DNA from: Monodelphis domestica
Lineage: Eukaryota > Chordata > Mammalia > Didelphimorphia > Didelphidae
Assembly (NCBI RefSeq): GCF_027887165.1
Contig: NC_077230.1
Coordinates: forward strand, 25,015,442 to 25,079,441
Direction: 5' to 3'
DNA: 64,000 nt
How positions within the stretch are numbered: the stretch's first letter is position 1; every line of letters starts with the position of its first letter. Positions 1-11,718 of the stretch are shown here, in pieces. The notes beneath the pieces were generated by a model. That model had not been told where the DNA came from. It saw only the letters and a list, made by a program, of their open reading frames with translations, and ran no database searches. Both the position numbers and the translations under genes were made by a program.

Positions 1-834
1 GGTGGAATTGGTATTGCATGATTGATTGCCAACTGTGACTCTTACCTGAACTCAAACAGAGTTAAGGGTGCCAGTGTACATGGGATAAATCACTCTGTAG
101 CTTTCAGGCTTATGCCTAAAGGGCCTATTTTTGATGCTGTTGTCATTCTGTCCCTGCCTTTTCCTTTTATATCCAATTTCTATAATCAAAGCAAGTGGTT
201 AATAGAAGAGATGAGCCGATGCAAATAGGTAAGCTATTTTCAATCTGAATGTGTAGTAAATGACTAGAGTAAATCAGCATTTAGACTTCTCATCTGTCTA
301 TTAATGCATAATCCATAATATTAAATTGATTTGAGTGTGTTTAACAATTACACAAGTTTTTCTATAGGCAACCCATTTGGTATACACTATTCTCTGTATA
401 TAACTAGGAGTTACTTACTTAAGTGCATCTATGACGCACCCCAAATTTTTGTTTCAATTGGAGTACCAGTCTTTTGAAAGTTAATTCATTTGTGTAATCA
501 TTGAACTTTGGAGAAGAGAAATTTATTTGCAAAACAAAATGTTATTACTTTGTTTTCATCTGTAGGACAAGATCTCTAATAGTATCTGATCCTCCTAAAG
601 GAACTAGAATGAGGGAGTTTTTCCCCTGTTACGATATATGACATTGTTACAACCATGTCTCTCCTTTTCCTTTCATAGCAACTCCTGCCATCAAGACAGA
701 GAAGTAGTAGAAGTTTTCCAAGTACAATGTTAAATCTATTCTTTTAAAAGTTGATATAGGAGCATCTCTTAGTTACTATAATAAGATACAAGTATGAAAA
801 ATCCTGGAAATTTTTTTTGTCCTTTAGATATATC
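1..834. other. No recognisable gene or repeat
   Basis: AT-rich sequence with only short open frames that resemble nothing I know. I see no SINE or LINE signature. It may be unique sequence or very old decayed repeats. Confidence 0.5.
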
Positions 835-1412
835 ATTTTATTTTATTTTTTATTGATTTGTTAATTTAGAATATTTTTCCATGGTTGCATGATTCATGTT
901 CTTTATCTCCCCCCCACACCCTCTCCTGTATCCAATGTGCAATTCCACTCTGTTTTACATGTTATTATTATTATTTGCACTAGGGTGATCATTTAGAGTC
1001 TACATCCCTAGTCATATTCCCATCGAATCATGTTGTTTTTCTTCTGTGTTTCTACTCCCACAGTTCTTTCTTTGGTTGTGGATAGTGTTCTTTCTCATAA
1101 GTCCCTCTAAATTGTCCCGGATCATTGCATTGTGCTACTCATAGAGAAGTCCATTACGTTTGATTGTGCCACAGTGTATCAGTCTCTGTGTATAATGTTC
1201 TCCAGGTTCTGCTCCTTTCACTCTGCATCAGTTCCTGGACGTTGTTCCAGTTCCCATAGAAATCCTCCAGTTCATCATTCCTTTCAGCACAATAGTATTC
1301 CATCACCATCACATACCACAATTTGTTTAACCATTCCCCAGTCAATGGACACCCGTTCATTTTCCAGTTGTTGTTGTTTTTTTTTATCACTACAAAAAGC
1401 ACAGCTTTAAAT
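835..1412 (-). mobile_element. L1 LINE 3' end (ORF2 C-terminus + 3' UTR), 5' truncated
   Basis: Read on the minus strand, an 82-residue frame (1,154-1,402) has the L1 ORF2 C-terminal signature WLNKLWYVMVMEYYCAERND followed by a SERSRTWRTLYTETD tract. The 3' UTR follows to the left and ends in an AT-rich tail near 835. The insertion covers only the last part of the element, as in typical 5' truncation. The same subfamily recurs at 22,854-23,448, with which it shares the 3' UTR almost throughout. Confidence 0.9.
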
Positions 1413-3328
1413 AAAAGATCCTGGCATTTTAATCTGTGGTGAAACTATAATATAAGAATAGTATTCTCATAAAGAGATATGAAAGTAATAAGCTAATTTT
1501 CAGAAAGCAACAGGATTAGATTTTTTTCTCAAACAACTGTGATTGGCTTCCAAATGCATCTAGTATGAACAGAAGAGATCGTTTTACAAATTAGATCCTC
1601 ATAAACTTTTAAGATTTTTATGTAAGGTAAATAGCAAGTGCTATATAAAACTCAAATTCTCTGAAGTTTCGGGATTAGAGTGACCTATTTAAAAGATTGT
1701 ATTAAACTGTATTAAGTTGAATCTAGGAATCTCTACAAGTGATTTGGAACCAGAGATTTGAACCTCCTTTAAAGCTGTCCTGAGAATGAAGCCAGTACCA
1801 GAATACCTAAGAGAAGTTATCCAGGAACCAGATATGGGACATTTGGGACTCAAAATGTGCTGAGTAAATGTTAAGAATGAGAACTAGGACACAAGAAGAC
1901 TTGATCTATAACCTGGCTTACTAAAAAGTAGATCTCTCATACTGAAAGCCTTTTCCTTACCCTTAGTGAAAGGGGAAGGGGTTCCTTGGACCCCCTCCCC
2001 TTCACCAAAAAGGAGGAATGTCAGGTGAACCCCTTGTTAATGATCCAGCGCTCTTTTAGGACTCCCTTAAGCCCTTCCTTCCCTTGAGCACCTGGTGGTA
2101 TTCCCTCATATCTTTTTCCTCTTACTATTGCTTCTTTTGCTATTTGGCCCTTGTCTATTTAGTTGCTTTGTTAAATTTGTGGCATCTGAACTTTCCCAGT
2201 TCTAGTTACAGATGATGGCTACTGAGTGACCAAGTACATCTCCGACTATTGGACACCACTGCTGTTACTTTCCATTCTCAGAAGCTGTGTGATGAGCACC
2301 CCCACCCTGCCCAAGTAATACAGGACCCCAAGCCCATGCCTAATCCTGCGTCTCTGTTCAGGAGGAAGTAGTTCCAGAAGGCTTCTGCCTCAGTTCTTGT
2401 TCTGGGTCTTGTGTTATTTGAAGCGGGAAATGCTGTGAGCTGAAATGTCCCACAAACCCTGGTACATAGCTGTAAACAATCAAAAGAACATGGGAACAAT
2501 ACTTAGTTGCTTAGTATGGGGCCACCTTTCAGATAAGACAGCTGGGTTGCTTAGATTTATAATTATGAGAAAACTCCTTACATCACATCACTTAAGTCCT
2601 TGGTAAAGGTGGTTCAGCTTCCCAGTCACACAGGACTAGGTTCAAACAATGCTCAGTTTCCACAATCCCTGCCCTTTGTAGAGTCTATACAGAATCAGGC
2701 AAAAGTAACCTAAAGTTGTCCTAGGGTGCTTACTATATCATTTACATCCTATTTACATTGTGGTTTTCACCACCCTTTTTTCCCCTCCAAACTGGGCAAA
2801 CAGAGTGAGTCTTGGGTAAGCCATCAAGACCAAAGTGAACCATGGGTAAAGTGACATCAGTTCCTTGGGAACAGCAGGGCAACAACCCAAACAAATGACC
2901 CCTTCCTTAGCAACTAATCAAGATAAAAGGCATTCTTGATGACCTCTTGGGGCCTTTCCATCTCCAAGCCTTTTCATCACCCCAGCCACTTAATCACCCT
3001 AACCATACCACCGCCATTCCTCCCTAAAACAACAAAGTTTACTTGCCATTGAGATTGCCTGCATCATTAATTCTTTGAACAAGACCCTAATCACACCCAC
3101 CCCACCCCCATATCAGTAAGGGTTAGAAATAAAAGACCAGTTTACTTCTGTCTTTGTATCTCTAGACCTTACCATACATAATACTGCTAAAGAGAAGGCA
3201 TTCAATAAATGTGAGCTAATTTATAGTAATTAGTAGTTGATGTCTATTTGGATTTGGACCTACATACATGTAGAGCACTTCTGATAAGCAATAATATTTT
3301 TTGTATGATTTGTATGATTGAAAATTTG
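1413..3328. other. Gene-free stretch, partly LTR-like
   Basis: No coding frame is supported. A short imperfect hairpin lies at 1,966-2,005. The stretch at about 2,720-3,180 ends in an AATAAA-bearing segment and has the texture of an old LTR, but I could not find paired ends or name a family. The remainder is unrecognised. Confidence 0.35.
1966..2005. repeat. G-rich/C-rich inverted repeat (hairpin)
   Basis: GTGAAAGGGGAAGGGG at 1,966-1,981 pairs with CCCCCTCCCCTTCAC at 1,991-2,005 across a 9-nt loop, with one single-base bulge per block. No family or function is recognised. Confidence 0.7.
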
Positions 3329-3605
3329 TTTCTCTAAAAAAAGGAACTACATATCCCAAGAGCCCACTGACTTCCTGTCATTACATACTTCCTATAGACA
3401 GAGGATAAAGGGTGTGGACTTTGGAGGCTCCTCCTCTCTTATGTAGAATCAGCAGTGATGGTGGTGAATGGGGATGGCTTAAAATGGCTAACCAGTCATG
3501 GGCATGTGGTCCTTATTTTGTATCTTCTTTATTCCTTGATTTCTAGTGATCATTAATAAATCTCTTAAGATATAATATTATTATTGAGATTTAATTTTAA
3601 CTTTT
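3329..3605 (+). repeat. Unclassified LTR-like repeat, copy A
   Basis: This segment ends in a GATCATTAATAAATCTC motif followed by an AT-rich TTTTACA end. It is related to 35,650-35,975, which carries GATTATTAATAAATTTT followed by an equivalent end. The shared AATAAA near the right end suggests an LTR-type polyadenylation region. It is a degraded fossil of a family I cannot name. Confidence 0.4.
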
Positions 3606-3619
3606 ACACATTTCTATAG

Positions 3620-3733
3620 TACTATGTGCCACACACTGGCTGTGTGAGCCTGGGCAAATCACTTAACCTGTTTGTCTCAGTTTCCTCATCTGTAAAATGG
3701 GGATAATAATAGCATCTATCCTCCAGGGTAAAG
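3620..3733 (+). mobile_element. MIR-type SINE fragment
   Basis: Contains the core-SINE run TGTGTGAGCCTGGGCAAATC, then a CTCAGTTTCCTCATCTGTAA block and the GGGGATAATAATAG segment in sense orientation. It abuts an antisense SINE directly at about 3,734. Confidence 0.85.
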
Positions 3734-3831
3734 CTCACACAACCAGTAAGTGTCTGAGACTGGATTTGAACCAGGTCTTCATAACTCCAGGCCTGGAGAT
3801 CTATCCACTGTCCCATCTAGCTGCTCCCATG
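3734..3831 (-). mobile_element. MAR1-type core-SINE, 5' half
   Basis: This is the reverse complement of the GGGGCAGCTAGGTGGC-headed SINE; its head reads GGGAGCAGCTAGATGGGAC on the minus strand. Together with the sense SINE to its left it forms a converging pair that could fold back on itself. Confidence 0.85.
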
Positions 3832-4184
3832 GCATGTCTCTATGTGCAAGAATCTTTGAAGTCTACTTCTGAGAGAACAGGCATTGAAGTGTATTAAAGA
3901 CCCTATTGGAACATGTGTAGACATTCTGTAACTAGTCTGGTCTTTGCTAATCACAGTTAGGAGCCTTCAAAAAAGAACTGGAGATGAGAGCCTGAACCAC
4001 ATGTTCTGTTTAGCTGTTCAGCCTTGGAGGATCTCTTGGTTGCTTTTAGCGAGGGATCCAGTGAGAGATAATGCCACGTGAGGAGAGGCATTTGGCCTCC
4101 CTTCTGAGGCCATGTAACCCTGTGAATAGATGCCTGACTTCTTTTCTTTTTTAAGTTAAAGTATGAGTCTAGGCAACTAAATGT

Positions 4185-4412
4185 TTCAGTTTGATAAAGT
4201 CCTGGACTTGGAATCAGGAGGACCTAAATTCATATCCTGCTTTAACCACTCCCCAGTTATATGACCCTGGGCAAAATCACTTAACTTCTATTTTCCTTAA
4301 TTCACTAGAGAATGAAACGGCAAACCACTGTAGAATCTTTGCCAAGAAGATCCCATGGGCAAAATGATCCACAGGATCATGAAGAATCAGATGTGACTGA
4401 ACAACATAAGTC
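4185..4412 (+). mobile_element. MAR1-type core-SINE
   Basis: The sense copy has the GACTTGGAATCAGGAGGACC block, the TATGACCCTGGGCAAA core and the marsupial 3' section (CGGCAAACCACTGTAGAATC, then a GACTGAACAACAT end). The head is degraded. Confidence 0.85.
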
Positions 4413-4629
4413 TTGAAAGGTGAGGAGAGCCAGCCCCTAAAAATCCAGTAATGAGAGTCCTCCTTTGGTTTTGCAGCCAATCCAGTATCTTGCCTCTGAG
4501 GATCAAGGAGTGACTTGTGGGTCTTAAAGCCTAGCCCAGGAGTAGTGAATTTGATAGGACTAACACTAGGTAGAAACTCAACTAAAGCAGGCACTTGCTG
4601 CTTCTTGCCTAGGCTATTACAAATTGCCT

Positions 4630-5102
4630 GCTGGCTGGTCTCCCTGCCCTAAGTCTTTACCCAATCCAATCCATCCTTTACAAAACCATCAAAGTTATTT
4701 TCCTAAAACACAGCTTTCAACCATGCCTTTCCCCATTCAACAAATTCCTGTGCCTTCCTGTTACCGCCAAAATCAAATATCAAAATCAAACCCTCCACTT
4801 AACTTTTGAAACTCTTCATAACTGCCCCCTTCCTTTATTCTCAGTTTTTATACCTTCTTCACCTCCACATATTCTGAAATCCAGTGATACTGGTCTCCTT
4901 TAGGCTCCTTGAACAGGACAATTTTATCTTCTCACTCCTAGCACTTTCACTGGCTGTGGATGGGATGTTTCTCTCCTTACCTCTGTCTTCTAGTCTCCCC
5001 GGCTTCCTTCAAGTATCAGCTGAAGTCCCACCTTCCAGTGAAGTCTTTGCTAGTCCTCCTTCATTTTCATCCCTTTCCTATGGAATCATCCCCAATTTAT
5101 CC

Positions 5103-5139
<37 letters not shown>

Positions 5140-5345
5140 AATATATCAATTCCTCCATTTGTATCATTCATACATATTTGTTTTGATTTATTAACATTTG
5201 ATTTATTAACATTGATGATTAACATTTGAATGTTATTTTCTCCATTAGATTGTAAGCTCCTTGAGACCAGAGACTATTTTTTTGATCTCCAGAGCTTAGC
5301 ACAGTTCCTGGCACAGAGTAAATTTTTAATAAATGCTAATTGGCT
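4630..5345 (+). mobile_element. L3 LINE (CR1 clade) 3' region, interrupted by a TA repeat
   Basis: The sequence follows the L3 3' half. It includes a degraded C-terminal coding part (GGCTTCCTTCAAGTATCAGC; AGTGATACTGGTCTCCTT) and the typical tail, with a TTAGATTGTAAGCTCCTTGA block, AGCACAGTTCCTGGCACAGA and a closing TTAATAAATGCTAATTGG. The TA microsatellite at 5,103-5,149 lies within it. The same family is better preserved at 30,340-31,995. Confidence 0.8.
5103..5149. repeat. (TA)n microsatellite
   Basis: Fourteen uninterrupted AT units, then a G interruption and more TA-rich sequence. Confidence 0.97.
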
Positions 5346-5449
5346 ACATTTGAAAATACTCTCCTGAGAGGCCTAGTAGGATAGAGGAAGGAAGGTGTGC
5401 TCTGGTGGTACTGGGTGGGGAGGAAGCATTTACACTTTTGTTCTTGTTA

Positions 5450-5740
5450 CAATTTTTTAAAAATTAATTAATTTTTTGTTTGTTACATTAAAATTTCCCA
5501 GGTATTTCCTTCTGAACCTCCTCTCTCTACACCAGAGGAGGCATCATTCAACCAAAGTGTACATGTAAATATTTTGTCTATATACATATATATGCTATAT
5601 ATGTATATATACATACGATATCTTGTCTATTTCTATTTATCAATTATTTCTCTGGAGGTAGACATACATAAGCCATTCCTTAAATATCTTCTTACATCTT
5701 TGAAGCATATATTCATTCCTTTGTAAAAAGTGGTGATGTC
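5450..5740 (-). mobile_element. Probable L1 3' UTR fragment
   Basis: The stretch TACATTAAAATTTCCCAGGT followed by the TTCTCTGGAGGTAGACATAC block matches my memory of a marsupial L1 3' UTR in antisense. A TATA/CATA-rich insert lies in the middle. There is no coding part. Confidence 0.55.
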
Positions 5741-6720
5741 AAAAGGTTAAATGGAACTGTGCCACTACTTACTTGCAGCTGACAGTGAAGGGAACATAGC
5801 CAGTGAGGACTCAAGTTGCTAACACAGGAGTAGGGGTATCTCCAAAACTTCTGAGGGTACTACAAGAACCTCATGGGGGGAACATATCAGCCTGGCTCTG
5901 GAAGACTGAATCAGAGCACACTCACTGTATATATGTTCACCTGGAATTTAAACATGGTACCTTTAATGGTATATTTGCCACACACACACACACACATAAC
6001 AGCAAAAAAAGGCTGCTGAGCCTAGGAAGACTATGGCTTCTATTTCCTGACCCATGTGTGTAAAGTAGGTTTATTCCCGGCTTTTTTTTTTATTGTATTG
6101 TGGTCCCAGTTCTATGACTCTATCCCAGAGTCCTCAAGGAGAATAACTTAAAGCTTAGACTTGTTTCATATTTAGACTCTCCCCAAAAGGAGAGTGAAAG
6201 TTACTAAGTGCAGATCAAGCATAGGATAGTTACTTATTTCCTTTACACAAAAGGAATGCTTATAACACAAAATACTCAGGAATACACACTGACAGAAGCC
6301 GTAAATTACAAATCCTAGTATCCTCTCCTGAGAGGTTGATGCTTACGTTGGCATGTTACCTTCACTTCAGCATTGCACTGTCCAAACAATTCTGTTAAAG
6401 TCCATGTCTTCTGGCATTTGGGCACAGGGGTTGTGCTCCTTTTCCTATCAGTCGTCTTCTTGTGCAATAAAGAGTTGCAATGGCCTTATGACTCTGGCAC
6501 TTTGGTGCTACAATGGTGGGGCATTTCCCGTAGGGTACCTAGCACTGACTAAAAGACCCAGGAACTGCCCACTCCTTGAACTCAAAAGGTACTTCCAAGG
6601 CTAAAAATATCCATATTTGGGTCTAGTCATCTGCAATCAGGCAAATAAACACAAAGCAAAAGGGGCACCTAGGGTCTTGCGATCCCCATTCAGGTTCACA
6701 TTTGCTTTAGCAGCTATGCC
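5741..6720. other. No recognisable feature except a short CA repeat
   Basis: (CA)9 lies at 5,979-5,996. Otherwise there is no gene or repeat I can name. Confidence 0.5.
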
Positions 6721-6721
6721 A

Positions 6722-6836
6722 ATCAGTCAATAGACACTTATTAAGCACCTACCATGTACCAGGAAGGCATTGTGCTAAAAGCTAAGAATAAAATGAAAGA
6801 CAAAGGAGTCCCTACCCTTGAGGAGCTCATTCTAGG
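6722..6836 (-). mobile_element. L3 LINE 3' tail
   Basis: CAGTCAATAGACACTTATTA, a degraded ACCATGTACCAGGAAGGCAT block and CCTTGAGGAGCTCATTCTAG are the reverse complement of the L3 3' end. Confidence 0.8.
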
Positions 6837-7199
6837 ATCTTACTCTGTAGCCAGGGATTGGCATTTCCATTGGGGTGAGGAATTGTACCTCTCCTCAACC
6901 CATTATAGGAAGACCCAGAGAAAGAGTTCTTAGCCATACATCCAGAAGGGTAGAAGCAAAGAAAGCAGAGGCTAATTCTCCCTTTAAACTAATGCAGAGA
7001 CAGACGGGATGGGGAAAGGGAACCCATTCCCAGTTTCCTTTATCATTCCAAAGTGCCAAGGTCATAAGCTCTTAACCAGAATGTGGTGTCCCATCAGGAG
7101 TAGACCAGGAAACCTCAGATGAAGTGCAGATGATGGAGGATGAAATAACCCCATTATGTATAAATATGTGTTTGTTACAAAGTTTATTACATGTAAAAA

Positions 7200-7448
7200 G
7201 GGGCAGCTAGGTGGCACGATGGATAAAATAGTGGACTAGGAATGAGGAAGACTCATCTTCCTGAGTTCAAATCTACTTACTAAATATGCGATCCTGAGAA
7301 AGTCATTTAACTCTGTTTGCCCTCAGTTTCTCATTTATTAAATGAACTGGAGAAGGAAATGATAAACCCACTTCAGCATCTCTGCCAAGAAAACCTCAAA
7401 TGAGGTCACAAAGAATTGGACACAACTGAAATGACAGCCACAAAAGTC
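7200..7448 (+). mobile_element. MAR1-type core-SINE, full length
   Basis: A complete sense copy from GGGCAGCTAGGTGGCACGAT to the GGACACAACTGAAATGACAG end. Perfect 11-bp target-site duplications ACATGTAAAAA lie at 7,189-7,199 and 7,449-7,459, so both boundaries are certain to within a base or two. Confidence 0.95.
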
Positions 7449-7459
7449 ACATGTAAAAA

Positions 7460-7992
7460 CAACAAAAACAGCAAACTCAATTCTTCTACAAGACAAATAG
7501 AATATTGAAACATAAGAAAGAGCCACAGAAGATCCTTAGAGCTTTACATGAAATATAAGGAAATATTGTAGAGATTTCATCCTATTTCTTTTCTGTATAT
7601 ATTAACATCCATGATTTATTCTAATTCCAAGGGGTCTCAATGTAGTAACTATTACTGATGCACTGTAGAACATTATCTCTACACCATTCATAGGGCCAGT
7701 TCTAAACCACTCAAAGTGAAATGCAGGATTAGGGAAATATTGGGGAAATCAGGAACAATCCCTCAGGTAGCTTGGTATAGGGAAATGTACTTTGGACTCA
7801 AGGTCAGGGCATAATTCCAAGTTTTGCCATTGTGCCATAGCTTTTTACATTGGGCAAGTGTAGGAGAGCCTGTTAAACTAGGATTGCCCCATTTCATTCC
7901 ATAGTGTCTGGTTTGCAGAGTCCATGACTCTTCTTAAAGTATGCAGAGGATGTATTTCCTTCTTAGAATTTTGTAAGTCCAAGTGTTATTCT
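7460..7992. other. No recognisable feature
   Basis: Weak core-SINE-like words occur around 7,790-7,860 (TTGGGCAAGTG). Nothing else is recognised. Confidence 0.4.
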
Positions 7993-8165
7993 GAAGGAAG
8001 AGAGGAAGGAGGGATGGAAAGAAGGAAGAAAGAAAGGAAGGAGGGAGGAAGAGAGAGAGAGGGAAGGGAGGGAAGAAAAAAGAAGGAAGGAATAGAGAAG
8101 GATGGAAGGAAGGAAAGGAGGAAGGGAGGGAAGAAAGGAGGGGAATAGGAGAGTATGGAAACAAG
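7993..8165 (+). repeat. GA/GGAA-rich purine tract
   Basis: About 170 bases consist almost entirely of A and G on the plus strand, as irregular GGAA, GGGA and GAGA units. The open frames across it, Lys/Glu/Gly/Arg-rich on plus and Ser/Leu/Pro/Phe-rich on minus, are artefacts of composition. Confidence 0.95.
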
Positions 8166-8845
8166 CATTTATTAACTGCTTATACATATACATGTATATA
8201 CATACATGTGTTTAAATTATATATGTGAACACGGTATGTATATACATGTTAAGATGATTGAGTATTGGAAGTTCATTCTCCACTCCCCAGCAGAAGCAAA
8301 GTATTTGTGGAGCACACAAATTCCAAGGAAAAAAGCTATAAGAATTGCCATCTTTGAGGATCTTTGACCCTTACTTGAGAGAACCACTTATGACTTCTTC
8401 CTGGGAATGAAGAGATGGAGAGACAAAATTCCTTGAGAAGATCTGTATTCGTATTAACTGGTTACAATCATATACCAATCAACGTCATTTTAATTGCTTC
8501 TCTATTTCCATACCTAAAACTAGCTGAGGTCTTCCTTTGACTCCAACTAAAACTTCAGTGCCCAAAGGACCCTTTAGCATTTAGTCCATCAAAGATAAGA
8601 TCCTCCACCTCTTTCTTGTTAGCCTGTCTCAAATGGTTGGGAAGACATTCCATTCTCATGCCTGTAATTTCCCTCAACTATTTAGAGTATGCAGAGATCC
8701 CAAAGAGTAGATTTGGCATAAGAGATGTCAGATAACTATGTGCACTGTCCTGGAACTCCTCCAAAAAGAGAAGGCATCCCTAACACAAGTCAAAGATGGG
8801 ATTTGGGGACTTGTCCTACATACATAGAGAAAGCGAAGAAAGAAA
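8166..8845. other. No gene; TA/CA-rich patch then unrecognised sequence
   Basis: An impure TATACA/CATG repeat lies at about 8,178-8,240. The rest shows nothing I can name. Confidence 0.45.
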
Positions 8846-9066
8846 CAAGCATTTTATTAAGCCCCTATTTGCCAGGCACTGTGCTACGTGATTACAAACA
8901 TTGTCACATCTGATCCTTACAGCAATCCTGGGAAATAGAGGGCTTTTTTGCAATTGGAGTAAATAAGGTAGACAGAGCTTCATTATTTTTCCCAGTCACG
9001 CAGCAGGGCTCTAAGGTCAGATTTGAACTCAGATTTTCCCGATTCCACTGTACCACCTAGCTGCCC
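8846..9066 (-). mobile_element. MIR-type core-SINE
   Basis: On the minus strand it begins with GGGCAGCTAGGTGGTACAGT, passes through the core (antisense CCAGTCACGCAGCAGGGCTC on plus) and ends in the MIR-like GCCTGGCAAATAGGGGCTTA region. The 5' head is of MAR1 type. Confidence 0.8.
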
Positions 9067-9394
9067 AAGCTGTCTTTGGAAGCTCTTATACTATTACTCA
9101 TATCTAGATGCAAAATTGGGGGACTGAAGCATTCTAGTTCCATCACTAATCCCTCTGAGGTGCTGGTCAGCTGTACTGATTGACCATGAACAAATCTCTT
9201 GTAGACATGTAAGTCTTCTGAAAGAATTTTCTCCTTTTTCTTCCCTAATCCATATGCCAAACCATCACATAATCATTCCCTTGGAAAAGGGTTTGTAGCC
9301 TAATATAGGGACTCAAAAGGGTCGAAGAAACAATTCAGTCTCCTGATCTTAAAATTGAGTTTATAATATAGCAATCAAACTGCTGCAATGGCTA

Positions 9395-9540
9395 GTCCTT
9401 ACTTAGCAAGTCTATTTCTCAGGGCCTTAGTTTCCTCATCTATAAAATGGAGATAATACTCAAAATATCTATTTCAAAGGGCTGCTAGAAGGAAAGTGTT
9501 TTGTAATCTTTAAAGTATTAACAAGGTGATTTATGTATTT
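9395..9540 (+). mobile_element. MIR-type SINE, 3' half
   Basis: Contains CTTAGTTTCCTCATCTATAA followed by an AAATGGAGATAATACT block and a GGGCTGCTAGAAGGAAAGTG stretch, typical of the 3' half of MIR. Confidence 0.7.
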
Positions 9541-9604
9541 TCTATTTTTTCCCTTTTGTAAGAAATATTAGGGTAATATAACCATTAGGAAGTATCAAAG
9601 TAGT

Positions 9605-9712
9605 AAATTTTTTTTTAAAAATTAAAGATTTTAATTTTAATTAATTTTTTATTTTAAATTAATTTTAAAATTAATTTTAATTAATAAAAAATTAAAGATT
9701 AATTTAAAGGAA
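9605..9712. repeat. A/T-only quasi-palindromic tract
   Basis: About 100 bases of ATTAA, TTAATT and TTTTAAA units are almost free of G and C. Long self-complementary stretches, such as AAATTAAAGATTTTAATTTT against its near-inverse, could form cruciforms. The origin is unknown. Confidence 0.8.
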
Positions 9713-10315
9713 TAACTTCCTCTTTCAATGATACATGAAACAAGATGGTTAAAAATTTTTCACACTCAAGTTGTTTGTTACTATGTGGGGTTATAAATAG
9801 ACTCAATACTTTAAGGAAAAAATGTTTCCATCAGTTTTTAAACTCCAACAAGCTTTTAATTCATGGTTTTTTTTCCCAAATAACCCACCTGGATATTTTA
9901 AAAGAGATAACATACTGGATTTCCTTACCTAATATTACAACAAAGACCACATTTCCCTGCTCCTTGATCTGTGCTAATAAACATACTAGTTATTGTAAAG
10001 CAAACAGGATTTTACAATGGGACACTAAAAATATGACGGAGGGGAGGTGGTGGAATGCAATAGGTGGACTTCCTGCTGTCAGTTATTTCCTGCCTTACCT
10101 TGAGGTGGGGCACAGTGCACCCATCCCAGACTAGACCTATCATGGCTGCACTCCATCTGTCAGGACCTACCCTCTTACTTGGCTCCTATTAGAGCTGCCT
10201 TGATATACCTCTAACAATAATGCTAATTTTTAAATGAGCATCCAAAATGGGAACAAGATTCTAGAAGATCCTGACAGATTTAAGCCCTGAATTCATCTTT
10301 TGGAAAATTATCTTC
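9713..10315. other. No recognisable gene or repeat
   Basis: A 129-codon frame (9,745-10,134, plus) resembles no protein family I know and has no supporting context, so I do not annotate it as a gene. Confidence 0.5.
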
Positions 10316-10475
10316 TCCCGAGTCATAGTGGATAGAGTTCTGACTCTGAACCAGAGTTCAAATCCAGCCTCAAATATTTTAACCTCTATGTGATCCTGAG
10401 CAAATCACTTGATTGCTGTCTGGACTGTTTTCTCAGCTGTGAAATGAAGATAATGATAGTACAATTCCCAGCAAA
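10316..10475 (+). mobile_element. MAR1/MIR-type core-SINE fragment
   Basis: Has CATAGTGGATAGAGTTCTGA, TTCAAATCCAGCCTCAAATA and the core TATGTGATCCTGAGCAAATC in sense orientation, ending at a GATAATGATAGTACA block. Confidence 0.8.
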
Positions 10476-11275
10476 GCATCTTTACAAACCCCAGCACCCC
10501 AAATATTCCTTTGGAATTCAGTTGCTTAATTCCATAGCTATTTAGTTAATTCGGGGCACCTAAATAGTATCTCTTAACAAGTAATAACTTCCATCATAAA
10601 AGCTGTCCGTAGCATGTATTAGGGGCTGGAAATACACTCCCTGCCTCTAATCACCTGAGAATTTGGAGATTAGACAGAACTGAGAACCACTGTGGGACCA
10701 AAATGTGAGATTCTCATTTGAGCCCCAAATTAATTTATACTTTTGTAGGCAAACCCTAAGGTCAGCTTCATTCGTTCAGCAAACACGTTGTGCTTGTTAG
10801 GGACAAGGTGCTCTGCTATGTTACAAAAAATGCCCAGAGATTTGTTTTTCATCAAAGTAGCCATGTTAGTTCAGAGGTAAATCAGATTCCAATCAGGTCC
10901 CACCAACCAGCTCTGCTGGTTAGAGTCCTTGAGTTCTTCCCATTCTAAACTGCTGCAGGATACATTTGCCTTCAGACAGAGGCTCTGATCCCTGGCAGCT
11001 TCAACTGCAGTGTTTTCAATTTGCAAAGCATATAAAGTGCCTGGAGAGTCTTCTGGATAAGTCCCTCGGAAATGCAGAGTCACTTATTTTGTAGCTTTAG
11101 AAATAATACTCAAGTTAAAATTGCTTGAGAAATTTTAAGGTCTCCTGTTTCAAGAGACAAGAAGCATTAAATCAGTTCTTTAAAATAGCTGAGTGGAATT
11201 GTGTTATATGAACCAGAGAATCTCTTCTTAAAAGAATAATCTAGAACCTATTAATAATTTAGAGAAATGGTTATT
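10476..11275. other. No recognisable feature
   Basis: Unique-looking sequence. The segment 10,860-11,090 has higher GC and could be an old repeat, but I cannot name it. Confidence 0.4.
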
Positions 11276-11650
11276 GGAAGGCTATGAGGGGAGCTGGAAG
11301 GAACCTTAGAGATGTTTAGGAAGCACCAAGGCAGCAGTGGATAGGGGACTGGACCTGGAATCAGGAGGATCTGAATTCTAATTTAGCCTCAAACACTAAC
11401 TGTGTGACAAGTCACTTAACTGCTGTTTGCCTCAGTTCCTACATCTGTAAAATGGGGATAAAAATAATAGCACTTACTTCCCAGGCCTGTGTTAAGGATA
11501 AAACAAGCTATTGTAAAGCACTTGAGAAACATTAAAGCATTATATAAATGTCAACTATTTTAAAGTTCAACTTCCTCTTTTACCAGATGAGGAAACAAAA
11601 GCTCAGAGAGAATGGCTTACCCAAATCATAAAGGAAGCAAGCAGCAAAAC
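11276..11650. mobile_element. Core-SINE nested in an older SINE-like repeat
   Basis: An old family with the words GAGCTGGAAGGAACCTTAGA (left, 11,287-11,306) and CAGATGAGGAAACAAAAGCT (right, 11,585-11,604) is split by a sense core-SINE at about 11,325-11,565 (CTGGACCTGGAATCAGGAGG; ACATCTGTAAAATGGGGATA). The host family recurs at 12,290-12,440, 17,695-17,850 and 21,455-21,570. Confidence 0.7.
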
Positions 11651-11718
11651 CTCAATTTTATTATATATGTACTGCAATTTCTGCCCTGATGTCCCATGAC
11701 ATTTGGGAGTCAGTTTAT

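Noticed and set aside
7924-8168. Lys/Glu/Gly/Arg-rich plus frame and Ser/Leu/Pro/Phe-rich minus frames
   Set aside because: Composition artefact of the purine tract.
9745-10134. 129-codon plus-strand frame
   Set aside because: No recognisable domain, no GC or codon shift, no promoter or splice context, in AT-rich repeat-bearing DNA.
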